From assembly GCF_022808645.1 (NCBI RefSeq), contig NZ_JAKZKT010000008.1, positions 62,001 through 126,000 on the forward strand: a stretch of DNA of 64,000 bases, in the 5' to 3' direction. Of this stretch, positions 26,203 to 35,667 are shown in pieces. Positions within the stretch are counted from its first letter, which is position 1; every line of letters starts with the position of its first letter. A model generated the notes under the pieces. It did not search any database and was not told the DNA's origin. It saw nothing but the letters and a program-made list of their open reading frames with translations. The translations under genes and the position numbers were made by a program. The stretch comes from Bacillus litorisediminis (GTDB taxonomy: Bacteria; Bacillota; Bacilli; Bacillales; JC228).

Positions 26203-26739
26203 ATGAGGGAACCAAAAAATGTAGTGGAAATACTACGTTATGCCAGACATGATTGGCTTAATCAGCTCCAGCTGATAAAAGGTAATCTAGAGCTTGGCAA
26301 AACTAATCGTGCTAAGGAAATCATAGATGAAATCATAATTGATGCAAGAAACGAATCAAATTTGAGTAATTTGGGATTAGATGATTTTAGTTCACTTCTG
26401 TTAACCTGTAATTGGATGCAGCATTTTTTTAGATTAGAATATGAGGTTCTTGAGGTATCGGGGACGTTTCCTCTGGAAGATCAGGTGATTACATCCTGGA
26501 TGAATCATTTATTTTTATATTTGGAGGATTCATTTGATCCACAGGGTGAAAATCATGTATTCATTTCAATTGAGGTAACATCAGAATGGACACGCTTATT
26601 CATTGAAGTCAGAGGAGAATTTCTTCCAAATTCAAATATTGTAACATACATACATAAGCATCCTTTAAAAAGAGGGGCAGTTCACTTCATCGACGAGACT
26701 GAAGGAGAACTGACCTTTGAAATCATGATTCATGCATGA
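26203..26739 (+). CDS. spo0B: Sporulation initiation phosphotransferase Spo0B
   Basis: The 178-residue product passes phosphate from Spo0F to Spo0A. The phosphorylated His is in RHDWLNQLQLIKG (His16 here). The rest is the degenerate ATPase-like dimer partner domain. The ATG follows AGGGGAAG. It sits 24 bases before obg, the B. subtilis arrangement. Sequence conservation in this family is low, but motif and position agree. Confidence 0.92.
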   Translation: MREPKNVVEILRYARHDWLNQLQLIKGNLELGKTNRAKEIIDEIIIDARNESNLSNLGLDDFSSLLLTCNWMQHFFRLEYEVLEVSGTFPLEDQVITSWMNHLFLYLEDSFDPQGENHVFISIEVTSEWTRLFIEVRGEFLPNSNIVTYIHKHPLKRGAVHFIDETEGELTFEIMIHA

Positions 26740-28050
<1,311 letters not shown>

Positions 28051-28107
28051 GCCTTCCTCACTCACTTTTAGATCCATTTTGATTAAGACTAAGAGGGGGA
28101 GCGTAAA

Positions 28108-28977
28108 ATGAAAATCGCCTATCTGGGACCAGAAGCAACTTTCACACATGAGGCGGTTCGGACTTTTTTTCCTGATGGAGATCCCAGGCCGTATAAAACG
28201 ATTCCAGATTCGCTGGATGCATTGCAAAGAGAAGAGGTAGAGGTTTCGGTTGTACCTCTAGAAAATGCTTTAGAAGGTTCAGTGAATATCACATTAGATT
28301 ACCTTATTCATGAAGTGCAGTTTCCGATTGTGTCTGAGTTAATTCTGCCGATCCGTCAGCATTTAATGGTTCACCCCAATTATGCGGATGAATGGGAAAC
28401 AATCGAGAAGATTTATTCACATACGCAAGCTTTGGCTCAATGTCATCGCTTTTTGCATCAGCAATTTTCAAATATACCCCGGGAAGAAGCTACATCTACT
28501 TCTGCGGCTGCTAAAAAGGTAAAAGAAGAGAAAGAACGAAAAATAGGGGCTATTGCCAATGAACTTGCTGCGAAACACCATGGTCTGCAAATTGTAAAAA
28601 GAGATATTCACGATTCCAAAAATAATCACACCCGATTTGCAATCGTAGCTAATCATCCGGTTCAGACGGCTTCCAGACAAGTAAAGCTGAATTCTTATAA
28701 AACCACGATAACGGTAACTCTGCCAATGGACGAGGCTGGCACGCTCCATCAAGTCCTGTCGGCATTTGCTTGGAGAAAGCTTAATTTGAGCAAAATTGAG
28801 TCCAGACCAATGAAAACTGGACTGGGACATTATTTTTTTATAATTGATATTGAGGAAAAATGGGATGATGTATTAATTCCTGGGGCCATTCAGGAATTAG
28901 AGGCGATCGGATGCGGAGTTAAAATTTTAGGCAGTTACCCTTCGTATTCAACCATATCATTGCAATCAGCTAAATAA
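28108..28977 (+). CDS. pheA: Prephenate dehydratase
   Basis: The 289-residue product converts prephenate to phenylpyruvate. The catalytic domain starts MKIAYLGPEATFTHEA and includes NHTRFAIV with the catalytic Thr-Arg-Phe. The C-terminal ACT domain carries the feedback motif (ESRPMKTGLGHYFFIID). It has its own GAGGGGGAG ribosome site. The ACT-domain gene pheB, normally between obg and pheA, is missing. Confidence 0.95.
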   Translation: MKIAYLGPEATFTHEAVRTFFPDGDPRPYKTIPDSLDALQREEVEVSVVPLENALEGSVNITLDYLIHEVQFPIVSELILPIRQHLMVHPNYADEWETIEKIYSHTQALAQCHRFLHQQFSNIPREEATSTSAAAKKVKEEKERKIGAIANELAAKHHGLQIVKRDIHDSKNNHTRFAIVANHPVQTASRQVKLNSYKTTITVTLPMDEAGTLHQVLSAFAWRKLNLSKIESRPMKTGLGHYFFIIDIEEKWDDVLIPGAIQELEAIGCGVKILGSYPSYSTISLQSAK

Positions 28978-28990
28978 CCGATTGAAAAAA

Positions 28991-29019
28991 GAAGGCTACC
29001 GGTTTGTAGTCTTCTTTTT
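28991..29019. terminator. Terminator between convergent pheA and niaR
   Basis: GAAGGCTAC (28991-28999) pairs with GTAGTCTTC (29006-29014; one G-T pair). T-runs on both strands mean it can serve both genes. Confidence 0.8.
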
Positions 29020-29025
29020 CATATC

Positions 29026-29562
29026 TTAATATAGCGTTTCTACTAAAAAGCCTGCTTTCCCAAGGGCTTTTTCCGCCTCATCCAGTTGCTGCATGTTTGG
29101 TGCTGATAATGTGTGAAGGTGATATCCTTCTGTCAGTTCTAATAAAAAGGAAGCTTTATGTTTTCTCATTTTCTCCATAAAAAGCTCAACGTCTCTTCTG
29201 TTGGATACCATAACAGACGCTTTTAAATCACCGTAAACGGGATGGTCAATCGTCACATCTTTAACAGTGACCCCGTAATCAACAATTAGCTGAAGTTCTT
29301 CCTCTGTCCTCTGGGGTGTATGATAGCACGCTACAATCCGTTCAACATAGGCAGTGGGTTCATTTTTTGTATAGATATACCCTTGACTGGTTGCAACAAT
29401 AGGTTCATTCATCGCTTTAAGCAAGGTTATGTCACCAACTATGACCTGGCGTGACACATTGGTCTGTTTGGCTAATTCACTGCCTGTAAGAGGCTCCTTA
29501 CTGGTTTTTAACAAATCTAAAATAAAGTTCCTCCGTTCAGCTCCTAACATTTTTTTACTCAA
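29026..29562 (-). CDS. niaR: Niacin-responsive transcription repressor NiaR
   Basis: The 178-residue product has an N-terminal winged HTH (GAERRNFILDLLKTSKEPLTGSELA, VSRQVIVGDI) and a C-terminal 3H domain with the metal- and niacin-binding histidines in CYHTPQRT, TIDHPVYGDL and YHLHTL. It represses NAD synthesis and niacin uptake genes. In B. subtilis it is divergent from nifS-nadBCA; here the divergent neighbour is safA. Confidence 0.92.
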   Translation of the reverse strand: MSKKMLGAERRNFILDLLKTSKEPLTGSELAKQTNVSRQVIVGDITLLKAMNEPIVATSQGYIYTKNEPTAYVERIVACYHTPQRTEEELQLIVDYGVTVKDVTIDHPVYGDLKASVMVSNRRDVELFMEKMRKHKASFLLELTEGYHLHTLSAPNMQQLDEAEKALGKAGFLVETLY

Positions 29563-29950
29563 CTGAAACCCCTCCCTTATACATTTATTTTACTAAAAAG
29601 AGACGAGCAATGTAATGAAAGATGGTTTGCCGGGGTTTTTAATCTTATACATGCAGTTTTTCCATATGTTCATTTATCCTAATCTGAAATGGGGGGTGAT
29701 CTGATTCATTGCCTCCTCCCTTCGCCGTCGGACCTCCCCCCTGCTTTACATCTTCCTCCTCTCTACTTTTTCGATTCTTAAACAAACACAACTTCTTAAT
29801 TGTTTTCATAACTATGTAATGGTCGACACATATTTTCCGGGAAACACATATTTTTTCCAATCCTCTCATATTTTTTTTTGAGGATGATTAGCAAAATGCC
29901 TAGAGTCACATAGACTATATGGACGAATGCCTGACAGGAGGGATATGCAC
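29563..29950. other. Intergenic region between divergent niaR and safA
   Basis: This holds both 5' regions. A pyrimidine-rich stretch at 29695-29770 reads as repeated AGGAGG-like sequence on the minus strand. A 74-codon minus-strand frame (29645-29869) lacks a credible start next to those sites, so I do not call it. No sigma-E -10/-35 pair for safA could be assigned with confidence. AGGAGG at 29936-29941 is the safA ribosome site. Confidence 0.4.
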
Positions 29951-32089
29951 GTGAAGATTCACATTGTCCAAAAAGGGGATACTCTGTGGAATATCGCCAA
30001 AAAATATGGCGTTAATTTCGATGAGTTGAAAAAAATGAATGCCCAGCTATCAAACCCTGATATGATAATGCCGGGCATGAAGATTAAAGTACCTGACTCT
30101 GGCGGAACGGTAAAAAAAGAATCAATTTCACCGAAAAAAGAAATGCCTGTTAAGGAACATCCTTTAAGCAATCAGCAGCCGATAGCCCAGCCGATTAAAG
30201 AGGCACCTATAAAAGAAGTACCTAAAAAAGTCGAGGGTGTTCAATTTGCTCCTAAAATGCCAAAGCCGATTGTTCCTGACATCGATATCAATAATTATTA
30301 TATGGTAAACATGGAAAACATGTCCGTCGAAATGCCAAATATTCCGCCAAAGCCTAAAAAAGAAGCACCAGTGGCCCCGATTAAGGAAAAGCCGGTCGCT
30401 CCGATAAAAGAAAAACCGGTAGCACCAATTAAAGAAAAACCAGTTGCTCCGATTAAGGAAAAACCGGTAGCGCCAATCAAAGAAAAACCAGTTGCTCCGA
30501 TTAAGGAAAAACCTGTCGCACCAATTAAAGAAAAGCCAGTGGCCCCAATTGCAGAAAAGCCAGTTTTACCGATTAAGGAAAAACCGATGGCTCCAATTAA
30601 AGAAATGCCAATTGCACCGATTGAAGAAAATATTTCCCCAGTCGAAGAGAATATCGCTCCGATGGAGGAAAATATTGCGCCAGTTGAGGAATATAGTGTA
30701 CCTGTATCACCAGTTTTACCTGGGTCTGGTCTTTGCCCGCCACCGCCATGCCCGCCGGGATTCGGACCAATGCATTTTGCTCCACAAGTACAAGGGATCG
30801 CAACACCGCCTTTTCCAAATCAAATGCCACAATTTATGGAAGAATATGAGCAACCACCGTATGATTACACTCAAGTAATGGGTATTGAAGATACGATGCA
30901 GGATGAAAATATACCTTACAATCCATATCTACAACAGCCTTTTGCACAGATGCCGACTCCAACCCAGCCTGTTTCGCAGCCATATGGTCAATGGGGGTCA
31001 TCGTTCATGCAACCAGGTTTCGACAGTCCGGCAGGATTTACCCCTACAGGAGGCTTTCCTGCAATGGGAGGTCCTGGATATGGCGGAGTACCAATAGATG
31101 ATTATGAAGACGACGGATTCGATTATGACGAAACACCGATGGGTGACACAGAGTACGGAGGACCAATGGACGGACCAGGATACGGCGGAGCGCCAATGGG
31201 AGTCCAAGGCTTCGAAGGAATGCCAATGGGCGGACCAGGATACGGCGGAGCGCCAATGGGAGTCCAAGGCTTCGATGGGATGCCGATGGGCGGACCAGGA
31301 TATGGCGGAGCACCAATGGGAGTTCAAGGCTTCGAAGGAATGCCGATGGGCGGACCAGGATATGGCGGAGCACCAATGGGAGTTCAAGGCTTCGAAGGAA
31401 TGCCGATGGGCGGACCAGGATACGGCGGAGCGCCAATGGGAGTCCAAGGCTTTGGAGTAATGCCGATGGGCGGACCAGGATACGGCGGAGCGCCAATGGG
31501 AGTCCAAGGCTTTGGAGGAATGCCAATGGGCGGACCAGGATACGGCGGAGCGCCAATGGGAGTCCAAGGCTTCGATGGGATGCCGATGGGCGGACCAGGA
31601 TATGGCGGAGCACCAATGGGAGTCCAAGGCTTTGGAGGAATGCCGATGGGCGGACCAGGATACGGCGGAGCGCCAATGGGAGTCCAAGGCTTTGGAGGAA
31701 TGCCAATGGGCGGACCAGGATACGGCGGAGCGCCAATGGGAGTCCAAGGTTTTGGAGGAATGCCAATGGGCGGACCAGGATACGGCGGAGCGCCAATGGG
31801 AGTCCAAGGCTTCAGTGAAGGACCAATGGGCCAAGGATATCCAATGACCTCTCCCCAAGGCCAGAGACTATATGATGATGATTTAGCAGATACCTATCAA
31901 GGAGCGCCTTATGCACCAAAGCCACAAGCTATTGATGATTGCGGCTGTGGCGGCCCAAGACTCATGCCAAACGGTTACCCTGCCCCTTTCTACCCGCAAG
32001 CCGATGTAGCGCCATTTGGATGGCAAGGGTCTCCATATGACCCGAATTTATATGGTCCTGAATCAATACGTGACGATAATGATCAGTAA
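29951..32089 (+). CDS. safA: Spore coat morphogenetic protein SafA with expanded repeats
   Basis: The GTG at 29951 gives MKIHIVQKGDTLWNIAKKYG, a LysM domain (residues 1-50) matching the SafA start; ATGs at 29927 and 29945 are less well placed. SafA binds spore cortex through LysM and organises the inner coat. After a Lys/Pro spacer come seven exact copies of VAPIKEKP plus several variants (30371-30610 and beyond), then Glu-Asn-Ile-rich repeats, a Pro/Gln/Met region, and 11 copies of a 20-residue Gly/Met-rich unit (GPGYGGAPMGVQGF core, about 31168-31827). The C-terminus contains DDCGCGGPR. At 712 residues it is far longer than the 387-residue B. subtilis protein. Confidence 0.92.
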   Translation: MKIHIVQKGDTLWNIAKKYGVNFDELKKMNAQLSNPDMIMPGMKIKVPDSGGTVKKESISPKKEMPVKEHPLSNQQPIAQPIKEAPIKEVPKKVEGVQFAPKMPKPIVPDIDINNYYMVNMENMSVEMPNIPPKPKKEAPVAPIKEKPVAPIKEKPVAPIKEKPVAPIKEKPVAPIKEKPVAPIKEKPVAPIKEKPVAPIAEKPVLPIKEKPMAPIKEMPIAPIEENISPVEENIAPMEENIAPVEEYSVPVSPVLPGSGLCPPPPCPPGFGPMHFAPQVQGIATPPFPNQMPQFMEEYEQPPYDYTQVMGIEDTMQDENIPYNPYLQQPFAQMPTPTQPVSQPYGQWGSSFMQPGFDSPAGFTPTGGFPAMGGPGYGGVPIDDYEDDGFDYDETPMGDTEYGGPMDGPGYGGAPMGVQGFEGMPMGGPGYGGAPMGVQGFDGMPMGGPGYGGAPMGVQGFEGMPMGGPGYGGAPMGVQGFEGMPMGGPGYGGAPMGVQGFGVMPMGGPGYGGAPMGVQGFGGMPMGGPGYGGAPMGVQGFDGMPMGGPGYGGAPMGVQGFGGMPMGGPGYGGAPMGVQGFGGMPMGGPGYGGAPMGVQGFGGMPMGGPGYGGAPMGVQGFSEGPMGQGYPMTSPQGQRLYDDDLADTYQGAPYAPKPQAIDDCGCGGPRLMPNGYPAPFYPQADVAPFGWQGSPYDPNLYGPESIRDDNDQ
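30371..30610 (+). repeat. 24-bp coding tandem repeat in safA
   Basis: Ten consecutive 24-base units encode VAPIKEKP (seven exact at the protein level) and close variants. Third codon positions vary (GTG/GTC/GTA/GTT for Val), so this array is older or under stronger protein-level selection than the 60-bp array. Confidence 0.93.
31168..31827 (+). repeat. 60-bp coding tandem repeat in safA, 11 copies
   Basis: Eleven units of 60 bases, nearly identical in DNA, encode GPGYGGAPMGVQGFxGMPMG. Differences are confined to a few positions (GAAGGA/GATGGG/GGAGGA/GGAGTA after TTC or TTT, TAC/TAT, GCG/GCA). The last unit diverges into SEGPMGQ. The high DNA identity points to recent expansion or gene conversion, and long spurious frames on other strands arise from it. 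Confidence 0.95.
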
Positions 32090-33065
32090 TAGCAATCACA
32101 AACACACAGTATCAGGAGACGATCCCTTACAAAGTCGTCTCCTTTCCTTTTTTCAAGCTAATATAGAGGAACCTATCAAAAAAATAAGCCTGATCAGGGA
32201 CCAAATTTTTAAAATTGAGACCCATCAAAAAAAGTATGCGGGAAAGGGCTTTTCAAATGCAGACTCTTTGAAAAAACAAAAATGGTTAACCAAGCGGCTT
32301 CATAAGGCAGGGTTCAATAAAACCTACCACTTTTTAAAAACTAAACCTGAAAAAGGATACTTATATAAAGGAAAATATTATGGGATTTTAACTTGGATTG
32401 AACATAGTAATCCTGTATTCCGTTTTAATTCAAACGAAAATTGCCAAGCAGGCGTTCTTTTATTAAAAGAATTTCATGATCATACAAAAAAAGTTTTATC
32501 TAAAGGAGATTCTTATTTTGGATCAATCGATTATTACCAGAAATGGGTTGAACGCTATCGGCAATTTAAGTCCAATGTGCCGGCGTTACAATCGTTTGTT
32601 CCTTCTGGAATTATTGAGGATATTTTGAAATGGGGCGAGAAATCTTTAAAAAATATTGAATACCGTTCACCATATGAAAAGGAAGAACGAGTAATTCTTC
32701 ATGGTGACGTAGCACACCACAATTTTATCCGTTCCGAAAAAGGTCTGTACCTGATTGATTTTGATTTGTCTTCCATAGGACATCCTATTCATGATTACCT
32801 GCAGTATGCGAATCGGATTTTACCCTTTCTTCAATGGGACGTAAATGAATTAATAAAGCTGCCGGGTTATTCACAATTACTTGAGGATCCTTATTTTATA
32901 TATGCAATATTATATCCTACTGACATTTATCGTGAATGGAACCGTGCGATAAAACACGGCCTGTTGGGACAAGAAAAAACAGTAAAAAATCTGTTAAATG
33001 TAACGATTGACCAATATGAAAAAAGATTAAAATTTTTTAACTCCCTGCAAAATATGGTAATATAG
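32079..33065 (+). CDS. Phosphotransferase-fold protein, probably spore coat (CotS/YutH-like)
   Basis: The ATG at 32079 overlaps the safA stop by 11 bases and gives 328 residues. The fold is that of the APH/choline kinase family: the catalytic loop is HGDVAHHNFI and the metal loop LIDFDLSSIGHPIHDY, both with the key residues. The start of the N-lobe is weak, with no clear Gly-rich loop. Coupling to safA suggests a coat-associated protein of the CotS type rather than antibiotic resistance. The exact subfamily is not certain and the substrate is unknown. Confidence 0.7.
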   Translation: MISNSNHKHTVSGDDPLQSRLLSFFQANIEEPIKKISLIRDQIFKIETHQKKYAGKGFSNADSLKKQKWLTKRLHKAGFNKTYHFLKTKPEKGYLYKGKYYGILTWIEHSNPVFRFNSNENCQAGVLLLKEFHDHTKKVLSKGDSYFGSIDYYQKWVERYRQFKSNVPALQSFVPSGIIEDILKWGEKSLKNIEYRSPYEKEERVILHGDVAHHNFIRSEKGLYLIDFDLSSIGHPIHDYLQYANRILPFLQWDVNELIKLPGYSQLLEDPYFIYAILYPTDIYREWNRAIKHGLLGQEKTVKNLLNVTIDQYEKRLKFFNSLQNMVI

Positions 33066-33093
33066 AGACAAACTTTGTGAAAGGGAGAACATA

Positions 33094-33834
33094 ATGGAAC
33101 AAAAAGTGAATCATTTAGTTTCCTGGCTCCAATCCAAAATAAAAGAGGCCAATGCGAATGGAGCGATTGTTGGTATTAGCGGCGGGATTGACTCTGCGGT
33201 TGTTGCACATCTGATTAAACGCGCCTTTCCTGATCACTCATTAGGTTTAATTATGCCTTGCAAAAGCAATCCGCGTGATCAGGAAGATGCACTTAAGGTC
33301 GTACAAAGCAGTCAAATAGATTATCACCTGATTGATTTGTCTGAGACACATTCTGTATTAATGGATCAAATTAAAAAACAGCTTGTTGCAGCAGGAACCT
33401 GGAATGAGGAACGGGCTCAATTAGGGGAAGCCAATACAAAAGCAAGACTGCGTATGACCACATTATATGCGGTTGCTAACAACTATGGGTACATTGTTGT
33501 CGGAACCGATAATGCTGCTGAATGGCATACCGGATATTTCACTAAATATGGGGATGGCGGTGTTGATTTAGTACCGCTTGTTCACTTGACCAAAGGTGAA
33601 GTAAGAGAAATGGCGAAATATCTAGGTGTACCAGATGATGTTATTCATAAAGCGCCTAGTGCCGGACTATGGGAAGGCCAAACAGATGAAAATGAAATGG
33701 GCACGACCTACGATATGATTGATGCTTATTTAAGAGGAGAAACCATTCCAGAAAAAGACCGTCAAATAATTGAAAAAATGCATGCACAGTCGGAACATAA
33801 GCGACATCTTGCTGCTGCACCTCCGAAATTTTAA
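33094..33834 (+). CDS. nadE: NAD synthetase
   Basis: The 246-residue product amidates nicotinic acid adenine dinucleotide to NAD. The ATP pyrophosphatase loop SGGIDS is at residues 29-34; KARLRMTTLYAVAN, GTDNAAEWHTGYFTKYGDGGVDL and PSAGLWEGQTDENEMG are the usual substrate segments. There is no glutaminase domain, so ammonia is probably the nitrogen donor. The ribosome site is AAAGGGAG. Its place between a coat-type gene and a germination-type lipoprotein is not the B. subtilis one. Confidence 0.94.
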   Translation: MEQKVNHLVSWLQSKIKEANANGAIVGISGGIDSAVVAHLIKRAFPDHSLGLIMPCKSNPRDQEDALKVVQSSQIDYHLIDLSETHSVLMDQIKKQLVAAGTWNEERAQLGEANTKARLRMTTLYAVANNYGYIVVGTDNAAEWHTGYFTKYGDGGVDLVPLVHLTKGEVREMAKYLGVPDDVIHKAPSAGLWEGQTDENEMGTTYDMIDAYLRGETIPEKDRQIIEKMHAQSEHKRHLAAAPPKF

Positions 33835-33935
33835 TAAATTGGACTGAACTGACAGTAATGAAAGCCTCCTTTTGCTGACAAGCTAAAAATAGCATGTGAA
33901 AAACATGCCATTGGAAGTCAAAGGGGGTTTTTAGG

Positions 33936-34577
33936 TTGAACCGAATAATTGTAAGTATCCCTTTAACATGTCTCTTGCTCACAGGTGTTACTGCTTGTAA
34001 CACTAATCCCAATGCCGGTGAAAACGCACAAAACGACCCCTTCGACCGCGTCGGATATTTTACAAATGATGAGCGCGGATTTATGAACAATAACCGCATG
34101 CCTGCACAAGGGTATAATGACCCTACCTTAAACCGCGGTCAAGACAAAATCGAGGATTATACCTATTCAGATGCAGATTATAACTATCATCACCATATTA
34201 ATAATCCTGAATGGATGACGCAAAGGCCATATTTTGAAAAGTATAATGGCGAATTAGCCAATGAAATTTCAAACCGGGTCGGGGAGGTACAGCACGTTCG
34301 GCATGTTCGTACCATCGTCTACAACGATACGATTTTTCTTGGCGTGGAGATTGATGACCCCTTTCATAAAGAACAAGTTGTTCATACTGTGAAGGAAGCT
34401 GTTGTTCCATACCGGGACGGCCGTGAACTTGTAGTCATTACGGATCCGAAAGAGTTTGTCAAAATGAGAGAAGTAGACAATAAAATGCGGGATGGAAAAA
34501 ATGTTGAGCAAATCAATCGTGAATTGGAGGAGCTTTTTTCCACCTATTTGCCAAATGAACGGGAAATTGCCGAATAG
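33936..34577 (+). CDS. YhcN/YlaJ family sporulation lipoprotein
   Basis: The TTG start follows AAAGGGGG at the right distance. The 213-residue product has a lipoprotein signal (IPLTCLLLTGVTAC, Cys21), an Asn/Asp/Tyr-rich spacer and the YhcN/YlaJ domain (about residues 100-200: ISNRVGEVQHVRHVRTIVYNDTIFLGVEI). Relatives are inner spore membrane lipoproteins needed for efficient germination or outgrowth. A terminator follows at 34583-34611. Confidence 0.88.
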   Translation: MNRIIVSIPLTCLLLTGVTACNTNPNAGENAQNDPFDRVGYFTNDERGFMNNNRMPAQGYNDPTLNRGQDKIEDYTYSDADYNYHHHINNPEWMTQRPYFEKYNGELANEISNRVGEVQHVRHVRTIVYNDTIFLGVEIDDPFHKEQVVHTVKEAVVPYRDGRELVVITDPKEFVKMREVDNKMRDGKNVEQINRELEELFSTYLPNEREIAE

Positions 34578-34582
34578 AAGAG

Positions 34583-34611
34583 GCAGAGCCATTAAACGGC
34601 TCTGCTTTTTT
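34583..34611 (+). terminator. Terminator after the YhcN/YlaJ lipoprotein gene
   Basis: GCAGAGCC (34583-34590) pairs with GGCTCTGC (34598-34605), followed by six T residues. Confidence 0.92.
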
Positions 34612-34620
34612 ACATTTTAA

Positions 34621-34789
34621 TTAAAAATTTTAGCAAACAAGAAATTCGACGTAGCTAAAATTTTTGGAATAAAGTACGACGGCCAGAATGGCGAAGTCGA
34701 GCGATACATTAGGATGTGGCGTTTCGAGTGTGATAAGTGCAACTTGGCAATCGACTGCTCCGTGCTTGGAGCTAGCCAATTTTTTTTAA
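34621..34789. repeat. Dispersed intergenic repeat, copy A
   Basis: This copy shares with 45785-45894 the blocks TTCGACGTAG, TAAAATTTTT, AATAAAGT, ATAAGTGCAACT, GGCAATCG and GCTAGCCAA in the same order. It has a perfect 12-base inverted repeat on the left (AAAAATTTTAGC / GCTAAAATTTTT) and about 57 additional bases (34676-34732) absent from the other copy. It fills most of the gap between the lipoprotein terminator and bofC and encodes nothing visible. Confidence 0.75.
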
Positions 34790-34867
34790 TGTCATTTCAA
34801 ATGGATAAAGTTTCTAAGTTTGGTCAAACTAACTAATGAAAACATTTTGATTCCCGAGGTGACCAAG

Positions 34868-35401
34868 ATGACACTTCATCTGCGTGTAGTCCTACTCTTC
34901 TTATTAGTAACAGCCGCATATGGACTTGTATTTTTTAATAGCGATTCATATAGAAATGAGGAAGCACAAGCGGTTCAAGCTACAGCAAGAGAAATGAAAC
35001 CGTTAATCGTAAAGGTCATTTTGGAAAGAAACTATATCGATGGTGAAACAAGTGAAGAGATTGTATACGAAAAAATCCAAGCGATGGAAGATTTCTGGAG
35101 TAAATATAGCGAATGGCAGCTAGTAGATATGAAAGCAGGAATGGTTAAGTTTAAAAAAGAGGTAGATGATATTTCACCTCTTCTTAAATCCAATGGGTAC
35201 TTTGGGGTTACACACGATGGAGTGTTATCTATCTTTAATGGCATACCAAGTAAAGCACGTGTAATTCAATCGTTTTTTCAGCTAGATATGAAAAAGCTGG
35301 AAAGTATAGAACGCAAAAAGCTTGAAAAAGGAATTCGCATCTCGTCCAAAGATCAATATGTGGAAGTATTAAATGTATTTAGAAATTATTCAAAAGAATG
35401 A
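34868..35401 (+). CDS. bofC: Forespore intercompartmental signalling protein BofC
   Basis: The frame opens at 34820, but the ATG at 34868 follows GAGGTGACC and gives 177 residues with an N-terminal signal or anchor (LRVVLLFLLVTAAYGLVFF). The BofC C-terminal domain (about residues 100-170, VDDISPLLKSNGYFGVTHDGVLSIFNG) is clear. In B. subtilis BofC restrains SpoIVB, the protease that triggers SpoIVFB, which is encoded earlier in this window. A terminator abuts the stop. Confidence 0.9.
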   Translation: MTLHLRVVLLFLLVTAAYGLVFFNSDSYRNEEAQAVQATAREMKPLIVKVILERNYIDGETSEEIVYEKIQAMEDFWSKYSEWQLVDMKAGMVKFKKEVDDISPLLKSNGYFGVTHDGVLSIFNGIPSKARVIQSFFQLDMKKLESIERKKLEKGIRISSKDQYVEVLNVFRNYSKE

Positions 35402-35428
35402 AACCCGGTCTTCACCGGGTTTTCTTTT
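35402..35428 (+). terminator. Terminator of bofC
   Basis: AACCCGGT (35402-35409) pairs with ACCGGGTT (35414-35421), with the tight loop CTTC and then TTCTTTTT. Confidence 0.9.
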
Positions 35429-35667
35429 TACACTTGATATATAGGATTTTAGCAATGAACCCAATGCGATATTAAAAATTCAAGTAAAAGTAGATTCTGA
35501 GCTTATGGTTTCTTTAACCTCTGCGCAGTAAAGTCACTGCTACGCCTAGCCTAAGCACTAGCCAAACAATTCTTTACATTTTCAGTCATCTCTCCCGTTT
35601 CAGCCCAACCATTTCTATAAAAGGTATGATAAAATGGAAGGCAGCAAATCGTTGAGGAGATAGTTGT

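Noticed and set aside
29645-29869. 74-codon minus-strand frame between niaR and safA
   Set aside because: The start codon has no ribosome site, and the AGGAGG-rich stretch lies inside the frame next to no in-frame start. No recognisable domain.
31168-31827. CRISPR array, because of regular 60-base repetition
   Set aside because: Units are contiguous without unique spacers and stay in the safA reading frame.
30998-31858. Long minus-strand frames (up to 286 codons) with repeated SHWRSAVSWSAH-like or LGLPLALRRILVR-like units
   Set aside because: They are created by the 60-bp safA repeats, whose length is a multiple of three; safA itself has the LysM start, a ribosome site and protein-level conservation.
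32079-33065. Aminoglycoside resistance kinase
   Set aside because: The fold is shared, but coupling to safA and the spore-gene context favour a coat-type protein; nothing points to drug specificity.
35440-35590. Third full copy of the dispersed intergenic repeat
   Set aside because: Only a short CACTAGCCAA-like tail is shared; the conserved left blocks are missing, so it is at most a weak relative.
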